Part shown: positions 1-8,971 of the stretch, in pieces
How positions within the stretch are numbered: position 1 is the stretch's first letter
Layout: every line of letters begins with the position of its first letter
Source: CAZJFH01 sp964545205
Lineage (GTDB): Bacteria; Pseudomonadota; Alphaproteobacteria; Rhodospirillales; Magnetospirillaceae
Assembly: GCA_964545205.1 (NCBI GenBank)
Contig: CAZJFH010000086.1
Span: forward strand, 1 to 19,813
Length of the DNA stretch: 19,813 nucleotides
Reading direction: 5' to 3'
Translations under genes and position numbers: made by a program
The notes under the pieces: model-generated
What the model was told of the DNA's origin: nothing
The model's input: only the letters and a program-made list of their open reading frames with translations
Databases searched by the model: none

Positions 1-663
<663 letters not shown>

Positions 664-687
664 CGCCGGACCTCCAAAACGCCAGGA

Positions 688-1857
688 TCAGGGAATTCGC
701 ACCGCCGGCACGGCGGCGGCGACCTCGTGCCGGAGCAGGCCGGCGTAAAGCTTCAGGAACTGGCCGTTGACGCGCTCCGCCGAGAACGCCGCCTCGACGT
801 CGGCGCGCGCCGCCGCGCCCAGCCGCCGGCGCAGCGCCGCGTCGCCGGCCAGCCTCTGCAACGCGTCGGCCAGCGCCACGGCGTCCTCGGCCGGCACCAG
901 CAGGCCGTTGCGGCCGTCGGTGACCAGTTCGCGGCAGCCCGGATGGTCGCTGGCGACGATGCCGCGCCCGCAGGCGGCGGCCTCGAGCAGGGTCTTCGGC
1001 AGGCCCTCGCCATAGGTGGTCGGCAGCAACGCGATATGTGCCGCGGCCCACACGGCGGCCATGTCCGAGCGATGGCCCCACACTTCGACGACGCCCTCGT
1101 CGGCCCAGGCGCGCAGGGTCGCCTCGGGGATGGCGCCGGGATTGGCGGGATCGAGCCGGCCGACCAGGGCGATGCGCAGCGGCACGCCGCGCCGGCGCAG
1201 GATGCGTGCGGCCTCGACCGCCCGGCCCGGCCCCTTGGCCCACAGCATGCGCGCCGCCAGCACCGCGACCGGCACGCCCTCGGGCTCGGGCGCCGGGACG
1301 AAGGCTTCGGTATCGACGCCCGAGCCGCGGATCAGATGCAGCCGCGCCGGATCGACGATGCGGGCGAGCAGGTCGCGGTCGGCGCCGTTCTGCACGACCA
1401 CGCTGACGTTGCCGGGCCGCAGCAGCCAGCGCAGCACCCGCGCCAGGACCGCCCGCTGCAGCCGCGCCCGGCCGGTCGCGGCGGTGAAGACGTGGCCCAG
1501 CCCGGCGATCGCGTTGACCACCACCGGCACGCCCGCCAGGCGCGCGGCGATGCCGCCGGCGAGCACCGGCTTCAAGGCGACGTGGTGGACGATGTCGGGC
1601 CGCAGGTCGCGATACAGCCGTCGCAGCCGCGCCGCGGCGCCCAGGATGGCGCGCGGGTCCTGGCTGCCGCGGGCGAGATCGAACGGCACCACCCGGAAGC
1701 CTTCGGCGGCCATGGCCGGACCGTGTGCGTCGACGCGCGTCGCCACCATCACCTCGAACCCGGCCTGGCGACAGGCGCGCGCGAGATCGAGCCGGTGCGA
1801 CCAGAAGTACCAGTCCTCGGTCACGACGAACAGGATGGAGGGCTTGCTGGTCGCCAT
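688..1857 (-). CDS. Glycosyltransferase family 4 (GT-B), surface polysaccharide assembly
   Basis: This 389-residue protein is a probable retaining glycosyltransferase working on a lipid-linked glycan at the inner face of the membrane. The N-terminus, ILFVVTEDWYFWSHRLDLAR (residues 8-27), is the acceptor-domain opening common in GT4 enzymes of capsule and O-antigen loci. The donor domain has GEGLPKTLLEAAACGRGIVASD at about residues 283-304, the GT4 EX7E region (E284 and E292). I chose the ATG at 1857 over an in-frame ATG 14 codons upstream because GAGAG sits about nine bases before it and a good promoter (1884-1912) would place the transcript start near the upstream codon. The donor and acceptor cannot be read from the sequence. 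It is the first gene of a two-gene operon with the downstream nucleotide-sugar dehydrogenase. Confidence 0.88.
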   Translation of the reverse strand: MATSKPSILFVVTEDWYFWSHRLDLARACRQAGFEVMVATRVDAHGPAMAAEGFRVVPFDLARGSQDPRAILGAAARLRRLYRDLRPDIVHHVALKPVLAGGIAARLAGVPVVVNAIAGLGHVFTAATGRARLQRAVLARVLRWLLRPGNVSVVVQNGADRDLLARIVDPARLHLIRGSGVDTEAFVPAPEPEGVPVAVLAARMLWAKGPGRAVEAARILRRRGVPLRIALVGRLDPANPGAIPEATLRAWADEGVVEVWGHRSDMAAVWAAAHIALLPTTYGEGLPKTLLEAAACGRGIVASDHPGCRELVTDGRNGLLVPAEDAVALADALQRLAGDAALRRRLGAAARADVEAAFSAERVNGQFLKLYAGLLRHEVAAAVPAVRIP

Positions 1858-1883
1858 GCTACCGGTCTCTCGTGGGGTGCGGC

Positions 1884-1912
1884 ATCTTAGACGCGGCACG
1901 GCCCCCGTTCAA
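1884..1912 (-). promoter_or_regulatory. Sigma-70-type promoter for GT4/tviB operon
   Basis: On the minus strand TTGAAC (1912-1907) is followed by exactly 17 bases and then TAAGAT (1889-1884). Each box matches the consensus at four of six positions. Transcription would start near 1877, about 20 bases before the GT4 ATG at 1857. The element lies in the 121-base gap shared with the divergent methyltransferase gene. Confidence 0.55.
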
Positions 1913-1978
1913 CTATGGCCCCGCCCGACGGAGATGCTATGGTGCAGCCGTTTCGGGGCAAGGCGGGACGGGGGAAGG

Positions 1979-2824
1979 ATGAGCCGGATTCCGTGGTGGG
2001 CGAAGATCGCGGCCAAGCTGGTCCTCGCCCGCCTGCCGCTTGGTCCCGACGCCTGGCGGCTGATCGGCGTGTTCCGGCCCGGCGCGATGGACGTGCCGGC
2101 CTACGCCCGCGACGTCTTCGCGCGGCATCTGGCGGCGACCGGCCCGATGGCGCCCGGTTTCGCGGTGCTGGAACTGGGGCCCGGTGATTCCCTGTTCACC
2201 GCCGTGATCGCCAAGGCGATGGGCGCCGGCCGCGTCTATCTGGTCGACAGCGGCCGGTGGGCGGCGGCCGACCCCGAGCCGTACCGCCGCCTGGCGCGCC
2301 AGCTGCGCGCCGAGGGGCTGCCGGCGCCGGTGCTCGACGACGCCGCCGATCTCGACGCGGTGCTCGATCGCTGCGACGCGAGCTATCTGTACGACGGCCT
2401 GCGCGGCCTCCAGTCCCTGCCGGCGGAAGGCATCGACATGATCTTCTCGCAGGCGGTGCTCGAGCACGTGTTCCGCGACGAATTCGCCGCCACCGCCGCG
2501 GCAATGCGGCGGGCGTTGCGGCCCGGCGGCGGCGCCAGCCACGTCGTGGACCTGCGCGACCACCTCGCCGGCGCGCTCAACAACCTGCGCTTTTCCGAGC
2601 GGGTCTGGGAAAGCCCGCTGTTCCGCAATTCCGGCTTCTACACCAACCGCCTGCGCATGTCCGAGATGCTCGCCGCCTTCGAACAGGCCGGATTCGCGGT
2701 GGAACTGGGCGAGGTCAAGCGCTGGCCCGGCCTGCCGACGCCCCGCCGCGCCCTGGCGCCAGCCTTCGCCACGCTGCCCGACGAGGAGCTGACGGTCAGC
2801 GGCTTTCACGTCGTGCTGCGGTAA
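1979..2824 (+). CDS. Class I SAM-dependent methyltransferase
   Basis: This 281-residue soluble protein has the class I Rossmann methyltransferase order. Motif I is VLELGPGD (residues 63-70), an acidic residue ends strand 2 at VYLVD (D90), and post-motif DMIFSQAVLEHV spans 153-164. A RALRPGG motif at 178-184 precedes the strand that normally reads as the fifth beta strand. It is likely an O- or N-methyltransferase acting on a sugar of the surface glycan, inferred only from its neighbours. The ATG at 1979 follows a purine-rich GGGGAAGG that touches the codon. An in-frame ATG at 1934 would add 15 poorly conserved-looking residues. It stands alone on the plus strand between two minus-strand operons, and its 3' end overlaps the 3' end of the dehydratase gene by 19 bases. 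Confidence 0.82.
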   Translation: MSRIPWWAKIAAKLVLARLPLGPDAWRLIGVFRPGAMDVPAYARDVFARHLAATGPMAPGFAVLELGPGDSLFTAVIAKAMGAGRVYLVDSGRWAAADPEPYRRLARQLRAEGLPAPVLDDAADLDAVLDRCDASYLYDGLRGLQSLPAEGIDMIFSQAVLEHVFRDEFAATAAAMRRALRPGGGASHVVDLRDHLAGALNNLRFSERVWESPLFRNSGFYTNRLRMSEMLAAFEQAGFAVELGEVKRWPGLPTPRRALAPAFATLPDEELTVSGFHVVLR

Positions 2825-3882
2825 GGAACGTCGGCCGGCTGCTCCTTCGTCGGAATCAGCCGGTGCAGGCGCAGGAACTCGGACAGCTCGTCCTGGGTCA
2901 GCGGCGCCTCGGTCTCGGAGGTGTAGGGCTGGCCCGGGCTCTGGCCGACCTGGTTCGGATAAGTGACGTCGTGCCACTGGTCGGCGCTGACCAGGGCGGG
3001 ACGGACGACGAAGTAGCGGTCGAGCTCGATGGCGCGCCGCGTCTCCTCGCTGTTCATCAGCTCCTCGTACAGCTTCTCGCCCGGCTTGGCGCCGATGGTC
3101 TCGATGTGGATGTCGCCGGGACGATGGCCGCAGAGCGCCGCGCATTCGCGGATCATGACCTCGGCCAGGTCCTGGATGCGGATCGTCGGCATCTTGGTGA
3201 TCATCACGTCGCCGTTGCGGGCCACCGCCGCCGAATCGACGACGAGCTGGACGGCACCGCCGAGGCTCATGATGAAGCGCGACATCTCGGGATCGGTCAG
3301 CGTCACCGGGCCGCCGCGCCGGATCTGGTCGAGGAAGATCGGAATCACCGAGCCGCGCGAGCCGAGCACGTTGCCGAAGCGCGTCGAGACGAAGGTCGTC
3401 GAATGGTCGCCGCGGTTGATCGCCGCCGCGGTCATCAGCCGCTCGCCCATCAGCTTCGAGGTGCCCATCACGTTGGTCGGATTCACCGCCTTGTCCGAGC
3501 TGGTGAAGACCATGCGCTCGATCTCGTTGTGCAGGGCGGCGTGGATGACGTTCTGCAGGCCTGTGATGTTGGTGTGCACCGCCTCCATCGGCGAGTGCTC
3601 GCAAAGATAGACGTGCTTGTTGGCCGCCGTATGGAAGATCACGTCGACCTTCTTGGCCCATTGCACCATGCTGTCGCGGTCGCGGATGTCGGCCAGGAAG
3701 AACTTCGCGTCGTAGCGGCGCGAAAACTCGCCCCCGAGAAACACCAGTTCGCTTTCGTCGTGGTCGATGCCGACCAGGCTCGCCACCCCGAATTCGGCCA
3801 GCAGCTGGCGGACGAGCTCGCGGCCGACGGTGCCGCAGGCACCGGTGACGAGGACACGCTTGCCGACGAAAGAGCAGTTCAT
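2806..3882 (-). CDS. UDP-N-acetylhexosamine 4,6-dehydratase, FlaA1/CapD/WbpM family
   Basis: The family converts UDP-GlcNAc (or its epimer) to UDP-4-keto-6-deoxy-HexNAc, the first committed step towards bacillosamine, legionaminic and pseudaminic acids and many 6-deoxy amino sugars. The protein is 358 residues, a short soluble form without the transmembrane half found in WbpM. VLVTGACGTVG (10-20) is the NAD(P) glycine motif. SSDKAVNPTNVMGTSK (128-143) is the active-site segment. A methionine (M139) stands where classical SDR enzymes have the catalytic tyrosine, giving an S-M-K triad as reported for WbpM rather than the S-Y-K of FlaA1. The ATG is supported by AGGAG about seven bases upstream. 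It follows a GT4 gene at 166 bases. Its stop lies 19 bases inside the opposing methyltransferase gene. Whether it feeds the nonulosonate pathway depends on an aminotransferase not present here. Confidence 0.88.
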   Translation of the reverse strand: MNCSFVGKRVLVTGACGTVGRELVRQLLAEFGVASLVGIDHDESELVFLGGEFSRRYDAKFFLADIRDRDSMVQWAKKVDVIFHTAANKHVYLCEHSPMEAVHTNITGLQNVIHAALHNEIERMVFTSSDKAVNPTNVMGTSKLMGERLMTAAAINRGDHSTTFVSTRFGNVLGSRGSVIPIFLDQIRRGGPVTLTDPEMSRFIMSLGGAVQLVVDSAAVARNGDVMITKMPTIRIQDLAEVMIRECAALCGHRPGDIHIETIGAKPGEKLYEELMNSEETRRAIELDRYFVVRPALVSADQWHDVTYPNQVGQSPGQPYTSETEAPLTQDELSEFLRLHRLIPTKEQPADVPYRSTT

Positions 3883-4048
3883 CGCAGTCTCCTGCTTCGT
3901 GCGCCGCCATCCCGGATCGACCCGCTGCGGATATCGAACCGCCGCCGCTCGACGTTGCGACCAGGACTGTAACAGTGCGTTTTCTCGGGTGGTTCCAGCT
4001 AGCCGCGGGCGCTGGCGCCGGATTTCGCCGGCTCGCCGCGACGGCCGC

Positions 4049-5269
4049 TCACGCCGGCGCCGCGACGGCTCGATGCTTCAGCACCGCCGCGTAGCAGTCC
4101 TCGTATTCGGCGACGCAGCGCTCAAGGGTGAACTCGCGCTCGACGCGGGCGCGGCCACTGGCCCCGAACCGCGCCCGCAGTTCGGCCGAGGACGCCAGTT
4201 CGACCAGCGCCGCTGCCAGCCGCCTCGGATCCCGCGCCGGCACCACGCGGCCGCACTCCCCGTCGCGGACCGCCTCGGCATTTCCGCCGACGTCGGTGAC
4301 GATCATCGGCAGTCCCGCCGCCATGCATTCGAGGACGGCGTTGGAAAAGCCCTCCTCGTGCGAGACCAGCAGGCCGACGTCGGACGCCGCGAGCAGCGCC
4401 GCCACGTCGCGGCGCTCGCCCAGCCACGACACCCCTCCGGCGATGCCCAGGCGCTCGGCGCGTTGGTGCAGGTCGTCGCGGATGCCGGTGTCGCGGCCGA
4501 CGCACAACAGGCGCCAGCCCGCCGGCAGTCGCTCGGCGGCCAATCCCAGCGCGTCGAGCAGGTCGGCATGGCCCTTGTACGGGATCAGGTTGGCCAGCAG
4601 CACGAACACCACGGCGTCGTCGGCCAGTCCCAGCATCCGCCGCGCCTCGCCGCGTTCCGGCGCCGCCGCCGCGGGCGCGAGGTCGATGCCGTTGTACAAC
4701 AGACGCAGCTTGGCTTCCGGTACGCCCTCCTCGTCCCGCAACTGCCGCACCACGGCGCGGCTGTTGCCGAGGATCGCGTCCATGCGGCGATGGAACCGCC
4801 GCTCCAGCCATGCCAGCGCCGGGCGCTTCTTCTGATAGTCGTTAAGGCTGCGGCGGCTCATCAGCAAGGTCGGCCGGGCGGTCAGCACGGCACAGATGGT
4901 GCCGACCAGATACGGCGCCGGCAGGAAGAAATGGACGATGCGCGGCCGCCGGCGCAGTAGCAGCCAGAGCAGGCTGCCCGCCGAAACCAGCAGCCGCAGG
5001 ACTCGCATCGGCAGCGGCCCGCCCCGCACCGCCCGCCCCGGCCACGCCGGCGCCACCACCTCGATTCCGGCGTTTTCGAGCTCGGGCGCCTGGGTGCCCC
5101 GGTGGGTCAGGCAGAAGACCACCGGCCGGAAACGGGTCGCGTCGAGACGGGGGACGATGCGGACCAGGTGGCGCTCGGCCCCACCGACGTCGAGCGAGCC
5201 GATGACGTAGACGATTTCGACCACGCCGCCGCCGTCGCCCGGGGCGCGGTCGCGCGGGTCAGAGCCCAT
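4049..5269 (-). CDS. Glycosyltransferase family 4 (GT-B)
   Basis: This 406-residue GT4-type enzyme probably acts in surface-glycan assembly. After a 16-residue polar lead comes IVYVIGSLDVGGAERHL (19-35), the typical GT4 opening with GGAE(R/K). The donor half contains ANLIPYKGHADLLDAL, then HEEGFSNAVLECMAAGLPMI (304-323), the EX7E motif with E306 and E314. The start at 5269 is preferred because GAGGAT lies eight bases upstream. A GTG at codon 16 or 17 would also leave the domain intact. A 166-base gap containing no convincing hairpin separates it from the dehydratase gene, so readthrough is plausible. The sugar transferred is not deducible. Confidence 0.88.
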   Translation of the reverse strand: MGSDPRDRAPGDGGGVVEIVYVIGSLDVGGAERHLVRIVPRLDATRFRPVVFCLTHRGTQAPELENAGIEVVAPAWPGRAVRGGPLPMRVLRLLVSAGSLLWLLLRRRPRIVHFFLPAPYLVGTICAVLTARPTLLMSRRSLNDYQKKRPALAWLERRFHRRMDAILGNSRAVVRQLRDEEGVPEAKLRLLYNGIDLAPAAAAPERGEARRMLGLADDAVVFVLLANLIPYKGHADLLDALGLAAERLPAGWRLLCVGRDTGIRDDLHQRAERLGIAGGVSWLGERRDVAALLAASDVGLLVSHEEGFSNAVLECMAAGLPMIVTDVGGNAEAVRDGECGRVVPARDPRRLAAALVELASSAELRARFGASGRARVEREFTLERCVAEYEDCYAAVLKHRAVAAPA

Positions 5270-5354
5270 CGCGCCGATCCTCGCCCGGGCAGCAGGCCAG
5301 GCCGTGTGCCGCGACGCAGGCGCGAAATTCGCTCTCGGAGGCGCTCATCGGCTT

Positions 5355-5383
5355 CTCATACCGAAGCCGACGGCCGCCCGCAA
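5355..5383 (-). promoter_or_regulatory. Candidate promoter for GT4/dehydratase operon
   Basis: On the minus strand TTGCGG (5383-5378), a 17-base spacer and TATGAG (5360-5355) resemble a sigma-70 promoter. The -35 box is poor beyond TTG. It lies 86 bases upstream of the GT4 ATG, in the 219-base divergent gap. Confidence 0.35.
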
Positions 5384-5415
5384 GCGTGTCGGCGCCCGAG
5401 GCGACAGCGGCCGGC

Positions 5416-5444
5416 TTCCCTTTGCCGCGACGATCACTTATACC
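5416..5444 (+). promoter_or_regulatory. Weak candidate promoter for the GT-B gene pair
   Basis: TATACC (5439-5444) is a fair -10 box, with TTCCCT 17 bases upstream (5416-5421) as a poor -35 box. It lies in the gap between divergent operons, about 45 bases before the ATG at 5489. No better candidate was seen there. Confidence 0.28.
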
Positions 5445-5488
5445 GGCGCGGTGGGCCTCGGCCCCGTTTCCACGAACGACGCACGACG

Positions 5489-6853
5489 ATGACACTGACC
5501 CACAAGCTCCGCTACAAGGCCGTTCAGCACGGGGTCGGCCCGCTGGTCACCCTTCTCGCCCGCCGCGACCAGGCCGCGCTGGTGGCGACGGTGCTGGCCG
5601 CCAGCATGGGCCGGGAGCAACGCGCCCGTCCGGGAGCGGCGCCGGGCCTTTCCGTGCTCCTGCTGCCGAAGGCCGGCTTCACCGAAGACATGCGGGCGGT
5701 GTTCGCCGACGCGCCGGGCTACACGCTGTGGACGCTCGATCGCATGCTGGTCAAGGCGGTGTTTGCGGCCTTCCTGCCGGTGACGATCGACGACATGAAC
5801 TATGTCAGCGACGACCCGGCCGTCGAAGACGGCAAGCGCCGCCTGCGCGCGTTCTGGCGGCGGGTGCTGCGCCATCTGCGCCGTTCGGTGCCGCTCGACG
5901 TCATGATGACCGGGAATTTCAGCTACGCCGCCGAGCAGGAACTCGCGGCCGCGCTGGAGGCGGAGGGCACGCGGGTGGTCGTCGTCCACAAGGAATGCCT
6001 GAAGAGCCCGGGCCTGGCCGCCTTCTACACCCGGGTCTACCGCGAACGCAAAGGCCCGTTCCAGGGCACCGTGATCTGCTCCTACAACGTGGTCGAGCGC
6101 GACATCCAGGTCGCGGCCGGCATCGTTCCGCAGGCGCGCACCCGGGTGGTCGGCATGCCTCGCATGGACCGGCTGTTCCACCTGCCGCCGGGACGGCGCT
6201 CGGAGCGGCCGACGATCCTGGTTTTCAGCCTGAACGCCAAGACCGGCCTGCCGATGATCGGCCGCAAGACGGCCGAACGCTTCGAACGCCTGGACCCGGA
6301 CCTGGAGCGCCTGAACTGCCGGACGCTGGCCCGGGAGGTCCACCAGGCGGCCTGCCGCGTCGCGCGCGCCAACCCGGACGTCTCGGTGCTGATCAAGACA
6401 AAGGGGGACGTGCAGTCGCTGCACAACGTCCGCGACTATCTCGACGGCGGCGACGGCCTGCCGCCGAACCTGAAGATCGTCCATGGCGGCGACCTGATCG
6501 AGCTGATCCGGGCGGCGGACGTGGTCTGCAGCTTCAACAGCACCACCCTGTTCGAGGCGCTGGCGCTCGACCTGCCCATCGTGCTGCCGTGGTTCGCCGA
6601 GGCCGTCGCGCCCGACTACGGGCCCTACGTGGTCGATCTCGGCGATTGCGTGCAGAAGGCGACCTCGCCCGAGGATCTCGACCGGCGTCTGGTCGAGACC
6701 GCGCGCGCCCATCACGGCGGCGCCTGGCCGGGCTACGACGCGGCGGTGAAGGCGGCCATGCTCGACCACTGGCTGGGCAACCCGGACGGCGGCGCCGGCG
6801 CCCGCGTGCGGGCGGTCCTCGAAGAGGTGGCGGCCAGCCGGGGCGCCGCATGA
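5489..6853 (+). CDS. Putative GT-B-fold surface polysaccharide biosynthesis protein
   Basis: I do not recognise a named family with certainty. The 454-residue protein has a two-domain layout of GT-B type. The first half ends with YNVVERDIQVAAGI and RVVGMPRMDRL (219-229), the linker pattern in which a conserved Gly-x-Pro-(K/R)-x-D starts the second domain. The second half has LNAKTGLP, then ADVVCSFNSTTLFEALALDLPIV (344-366). This resembles the sugar-nucleotide-binding segment of CDP-glycerol phosphotransferases, KpsC/KpsS-like enzymes and UDP-GlcNAc 2-epimerases. There is no signal peptide or clear membrane segment. The ATG at 5489 has no good Shine-Dalgarno. Its stop overlaps the next start as ATGA, indicating translational coupling. 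Its position between dehydratase and CMP-sugar genes makes a glycosyltransferase role, possibly for the nonulosonic acid, a reasonable guess only. Confidence 0.7.
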   Translation: MTLTHKLRYKAVQHGVGPLVTLLARRDQAALVATVLAASMGREQRARPGAAPGLSVLLLPKAGFTEDMRAVFADAPGYTLWTLDRMLVKAVFAAFLPVTIDDMNYVSDDPAVEDGKRRLRAFWRRVLRHLRRSVPLDVMMTGNFSYAAEQELAAALEAEGTRVVVVHKECLKSPGLAAFYTRVYRERKGPFQGTVICSYNVVERDIQVAAGIVPQARTRVVGMPRMDRLFHLPPGRRSERPTILVFSLNAKTGLPMIGRKTAERFERLDPDLERLNCRTLAREVHQAACRVARANPDVSVLIKTKGDVQSLHNVRDYLDGGDGLPPNLKIVHGGDLIELIRAADVVCSFNSTTLFEALALDLPIVLPWFAEAVAPDYGPYVVDLGDCVQKATSPEDLDRRLVETARAHHGGAWPGYDAAVKAAMLDHWLGNPDGGAGARVRAVLEEVAASRGAA

Positions 6854-8256
6854 GCACCGACTCGGTGCCGCTGATCCTTCCGGCGGAAGTCAAGAGCCGC
6901 GAACTGCACGCCAAGACCCTGCTCGCCTGCGTCGCGGCCGAGGCGGGCATGCCGACGGTGGTCGGCGAACAGACCGAGATGATGCGGGTCGTCGCGCAAC
7001 TGCCGCGCGGCATCGTCATCGACAAGGGCATGTCGGCCCGCCACCTCGGCAATTTCAAACGCTTCCTGGCCCTTGGCTTCGAGGTGATGGCCTGGTGCGA
7101 GGAAGGCATCTCGATCTTCGAGCCCGCGATCTACGCCCGCGACCGGGTTAGCGTCGAGGCGGCGGGCATGACCGCGCGCCTGCTGAGCTGGGGCGAGCAT
7201 CACGCCGACGCAATCGCCCTGGCCGACCCGGCGCTGCGCGCGCGCCTGCGCCCGACCGGCAATCCCCGCTTCGACCTGCTGCGGGCGCCGTTCCGCGACG
7301 CCTTCGACCGTGAGGTGGCGGCGTTGCGGGCGGCGCACGGCGACTTCATCCTGTTCAACACCAATTTCGCGATGTTCAATTTTCCCGGCGGCCACGACTA
7401 CCTCGCGTTCATGGAGGGCAACGGCCACCGGTACACGCCGGAGCATCGCGCCTTCGTGCGCGAATGGGTGGATTATGCGCGCCGCATGTTCCACCGTTTC
7501 GTCGAGATGGCGCGGCACCTGGCCCAAGTCTACCCGGAACGGATCATCGTCATCCGGCCGCACCCGTCGGAAGACCTCGACAGGTGGCGCCGGGAAATGG
7601 CTGGCCTCGCCAACGTGCGGATCATCCGCGAGGGCACTGTGGCGCCGTGGATTCTGGCCTCGAAGGTCCTCGTCCACAACAGTTGCACCACCGGCATCGA
7701 GGCGCTGATGCTGGGCCGGCCGGTGATCTCGTACTGCCCCGAAACCTCCGAGGCCTACGACCCGCGCCTGCCCAAGGTGGTCAGCCTGCGAGCGGCGGAC
7801 CTGGGCGCCCTGACCACGCTGATAGACCGGGCGCTTGCCGACGATCCGACGCTCATGGCGCCGGTGGTCGGGAACGCCGAGACGATGGCGGTCGTCCGCC
7901 GCCACGTCGCGAGCTTCGACGGCCCGTTCGCCGCCGAGCGGGTGGTCGCGGCGGTGCGCGAGGCGGTGTCGGCGGGCGGCTTGCGGATCGGGACGGACGC
8001 GCGGCCGGACTGGTGGCGGGCGCTCGCCAACCATGCCGCCACGGCGCGCTTTCGGGCGCGCCTGGCCGGCGGCAGTCTGCTGGGGCGCGGCGAACGGCTG
8101 TCGAGCTACGTCCACGCGAAGTTCCCGCCGACACCGCTCGCCGAGATCCAAGGCATCGTCGACGATTTCCGTCGCGTCTCCGCGCGCTTCGCGGGCGTGC
8201 GCGTGCGCCGTCTCCCCGGCACCCGCCACCAGTTCCTGTTCAGCCGGGACGGCTGA
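6850..8256 (+). CDS. Surface carbohydrate biosynthesis protein (SCBP-like, GT-B fold)
   Basis: This 468-residue protein opens with LILPAEVKSRELHAKTLLA (8-26), the hallmark opening of proteins annotated as surface carbohydrate biosynthesis protein. Their biochemical activity is, as far as I know, uncharacterised. The rest fits a GT-B enzyme. GNPRFD (137-142) marks the hinge, VIRPHPSED (234-242) matches the RPHP motif of CDP-glycerol phosphotransferase-like and sialyltransferase-like folds, and VHNSCTTGIEALMLGRPVISY (275-295) is the donor-binding segment. The ATG overlaps the upstream stop in ATGA. The 3' end overlaps the opposing neuA-like gene by 17 bases. Being coupled to another GT-B-like gene suggests the two products act in one step or complex. 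An activity as nonulosonic acid or phosphoglycerol transferase is inference. Confidence 0.75.
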   Translation: MSTDSVPLILPAEVKSRELHAKTLLACVAAEAGMPTVVGEQTEMMRVVAQLPRGIVIDKGMSARHLGNFKRFLALGFEVMAWCEEGISIFEPAIYARDRVSVEAAGMTARLLSWGEHHADAIALADPALRARLRPTGNPRFDLLRAPFRDAFDREVAALRAAHGDFILFNTNFAMFNFPGGHDYLAFMEGNGHRYTPEHRAFVREWVDYARRMFHRFVEMARHLAQVYPERIIVIRPHPSEDLDRWRREMAGLANVRIIREGTVAPWILASKVLVHNSCTTGIEALMLGRPVISYCPETSEAYDPRLPKVVSLRAADLGALTTLIDRALADDPTLMAPVVGNAETMAVVRRHVASFDGPFAAERVVAAVREAVSAGGLRIGTDARPDWWRALANHAATARFRARLAGGSLLGRGERLSSYVHAKFPPTPLAEIQGIVDDFRRVSARFAGVRVRRLPGTRHQFLFSRDG

Positions 8257-8971
8257 TCCGGCCGGTCTGCAGGTACCATTCCGCCAACGCGAAGTCGTCG
8301 GCGGCATCGACGTCGAGCGCGGTCACGGCCTCCACCGGCACCGCGAGCGACGGCGTGGCGAACACGCCCTCGCCGGCCAGCAGCGCCTCGGAGCGCGTCA
8401 CCACCAGATTGCCGAACACCCACAGCGTCGGCTTGCGCTGCTTGTTGTAGGCGGCGGCGCGCTCGGCTTCGAAGCGGAAGCGGACATGACCGTCGGCAAT
8501 TTCGCGCTGGTTGAAGGCGTGGTGATTGTGGGGCGGCTTGGTCACCGTCTGCACCGACCGCGCCGCGGCATCGCCGCGCAGCGCCGCAACCGCCGCGTCG
8601 ATCTGCTCGGCGGTGACGAAGGGCGAGGTCGGCTGCAGCAGCGCCACCGCGCCCGGCACGACGCCATCCGCGGCCGCCAGCGTGTTCAGGAAATGCACGA
8701 TCGCCGCGGCCACCGGCGCATCGTCGGTGGCCAGTTCCGGCGGCCGGCGATGGATCGCGGCGCCGCAAGCCTCGGCGACCGCGGCGATGCGCGCGTCGTC
8801 GGTCGAGCAGAATAGCCGTCCCAGGCTGCGCGACGCCTTGCCGGCTTCCGCCACCCAGCGCAGCAGCGGCCAGCCGCCGAGGTCGGCGACGTTCTTGTAG
8901 GGTACCGATTTCGAACCGCCGCGCGCCGGAATCAGACCGACGACCTCGTCGCTGAACCGCACCGCGCTCAC
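8240..8971 (-). CDS. neuA: CMP-nonulosonic acid synthetase (NeuA/LegF/PseF-type cytidylyltransferase)
   Basis: The family transfers CMP from CTP to the anomeric hydroxyl of a nonulosonic acid, releasing pyrophosphate. The 243-residue product has LIPARGGSKSVPYKN (13-27), the nucleotide-binding signature, followed by LQPTSPF, typical of this superfamily. The length fits single-domain enzymes. I start it at the GTG at 8971-8969, which overlaps the stop of the dehydrogenase gene as GTGA. The longer frame to an ATG at 9112 would add 47 residues lying wholly inside that gene and precedes no recognisable domain. NKQRKPTLWVFGNLVV around residues 180-195 would contact the sugar, but I cannot assign sialic, legionaminic or pseudaminic specificity from it. 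It is the third gene of a tightly packed neuC-dehydrogenase-neuA operon. Confidence 0.88.
   Translation of the reverse strand: MSAVRFSDEVVGLIPARGGSKSVPYKNVADLGGWPLLRWVAEAGKASRSLGRLFCSTDDARIAAVAEACGAAIHRRPPELATDDAPVAAAIVHFLNTLAAADGVVPGAVALLQPTSPFVTAEQIDAAVAALRGDAAARSVQTVTKPPHNHHAFNQREIADGHVRFRFEAERAAAYNKQRKPTLWVFGNLVVTRSEALLAGEGVFATPSLAVPVEAVTALDVDAADDFALAEWYLQTGRISRPG

Noticed and set aside
1937..3910. 657-codon minus-strand frame across the methyltransferase and dehydratase genes
   Set aside because: Overlaps two genes with clear motifs in other frames and shows shadow composition.
3883..4048. Possible promoter or terminator in the GT4-dehydratase gap, including ACTGT-T-ACAGT
   Set aside because: The five-base inverted repeat is short, no -35/-10 pair at proper spacing was found, and no T-run follows the GCCGG/CCGGC stem there.
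5259..5495. 78-codon minus-strand frame in the divergent gap, including a 29-codon version ending in DRRDGL
   Set aside because: No ribosome site or domain; overlaps the GT4 start and the likely promoter region.
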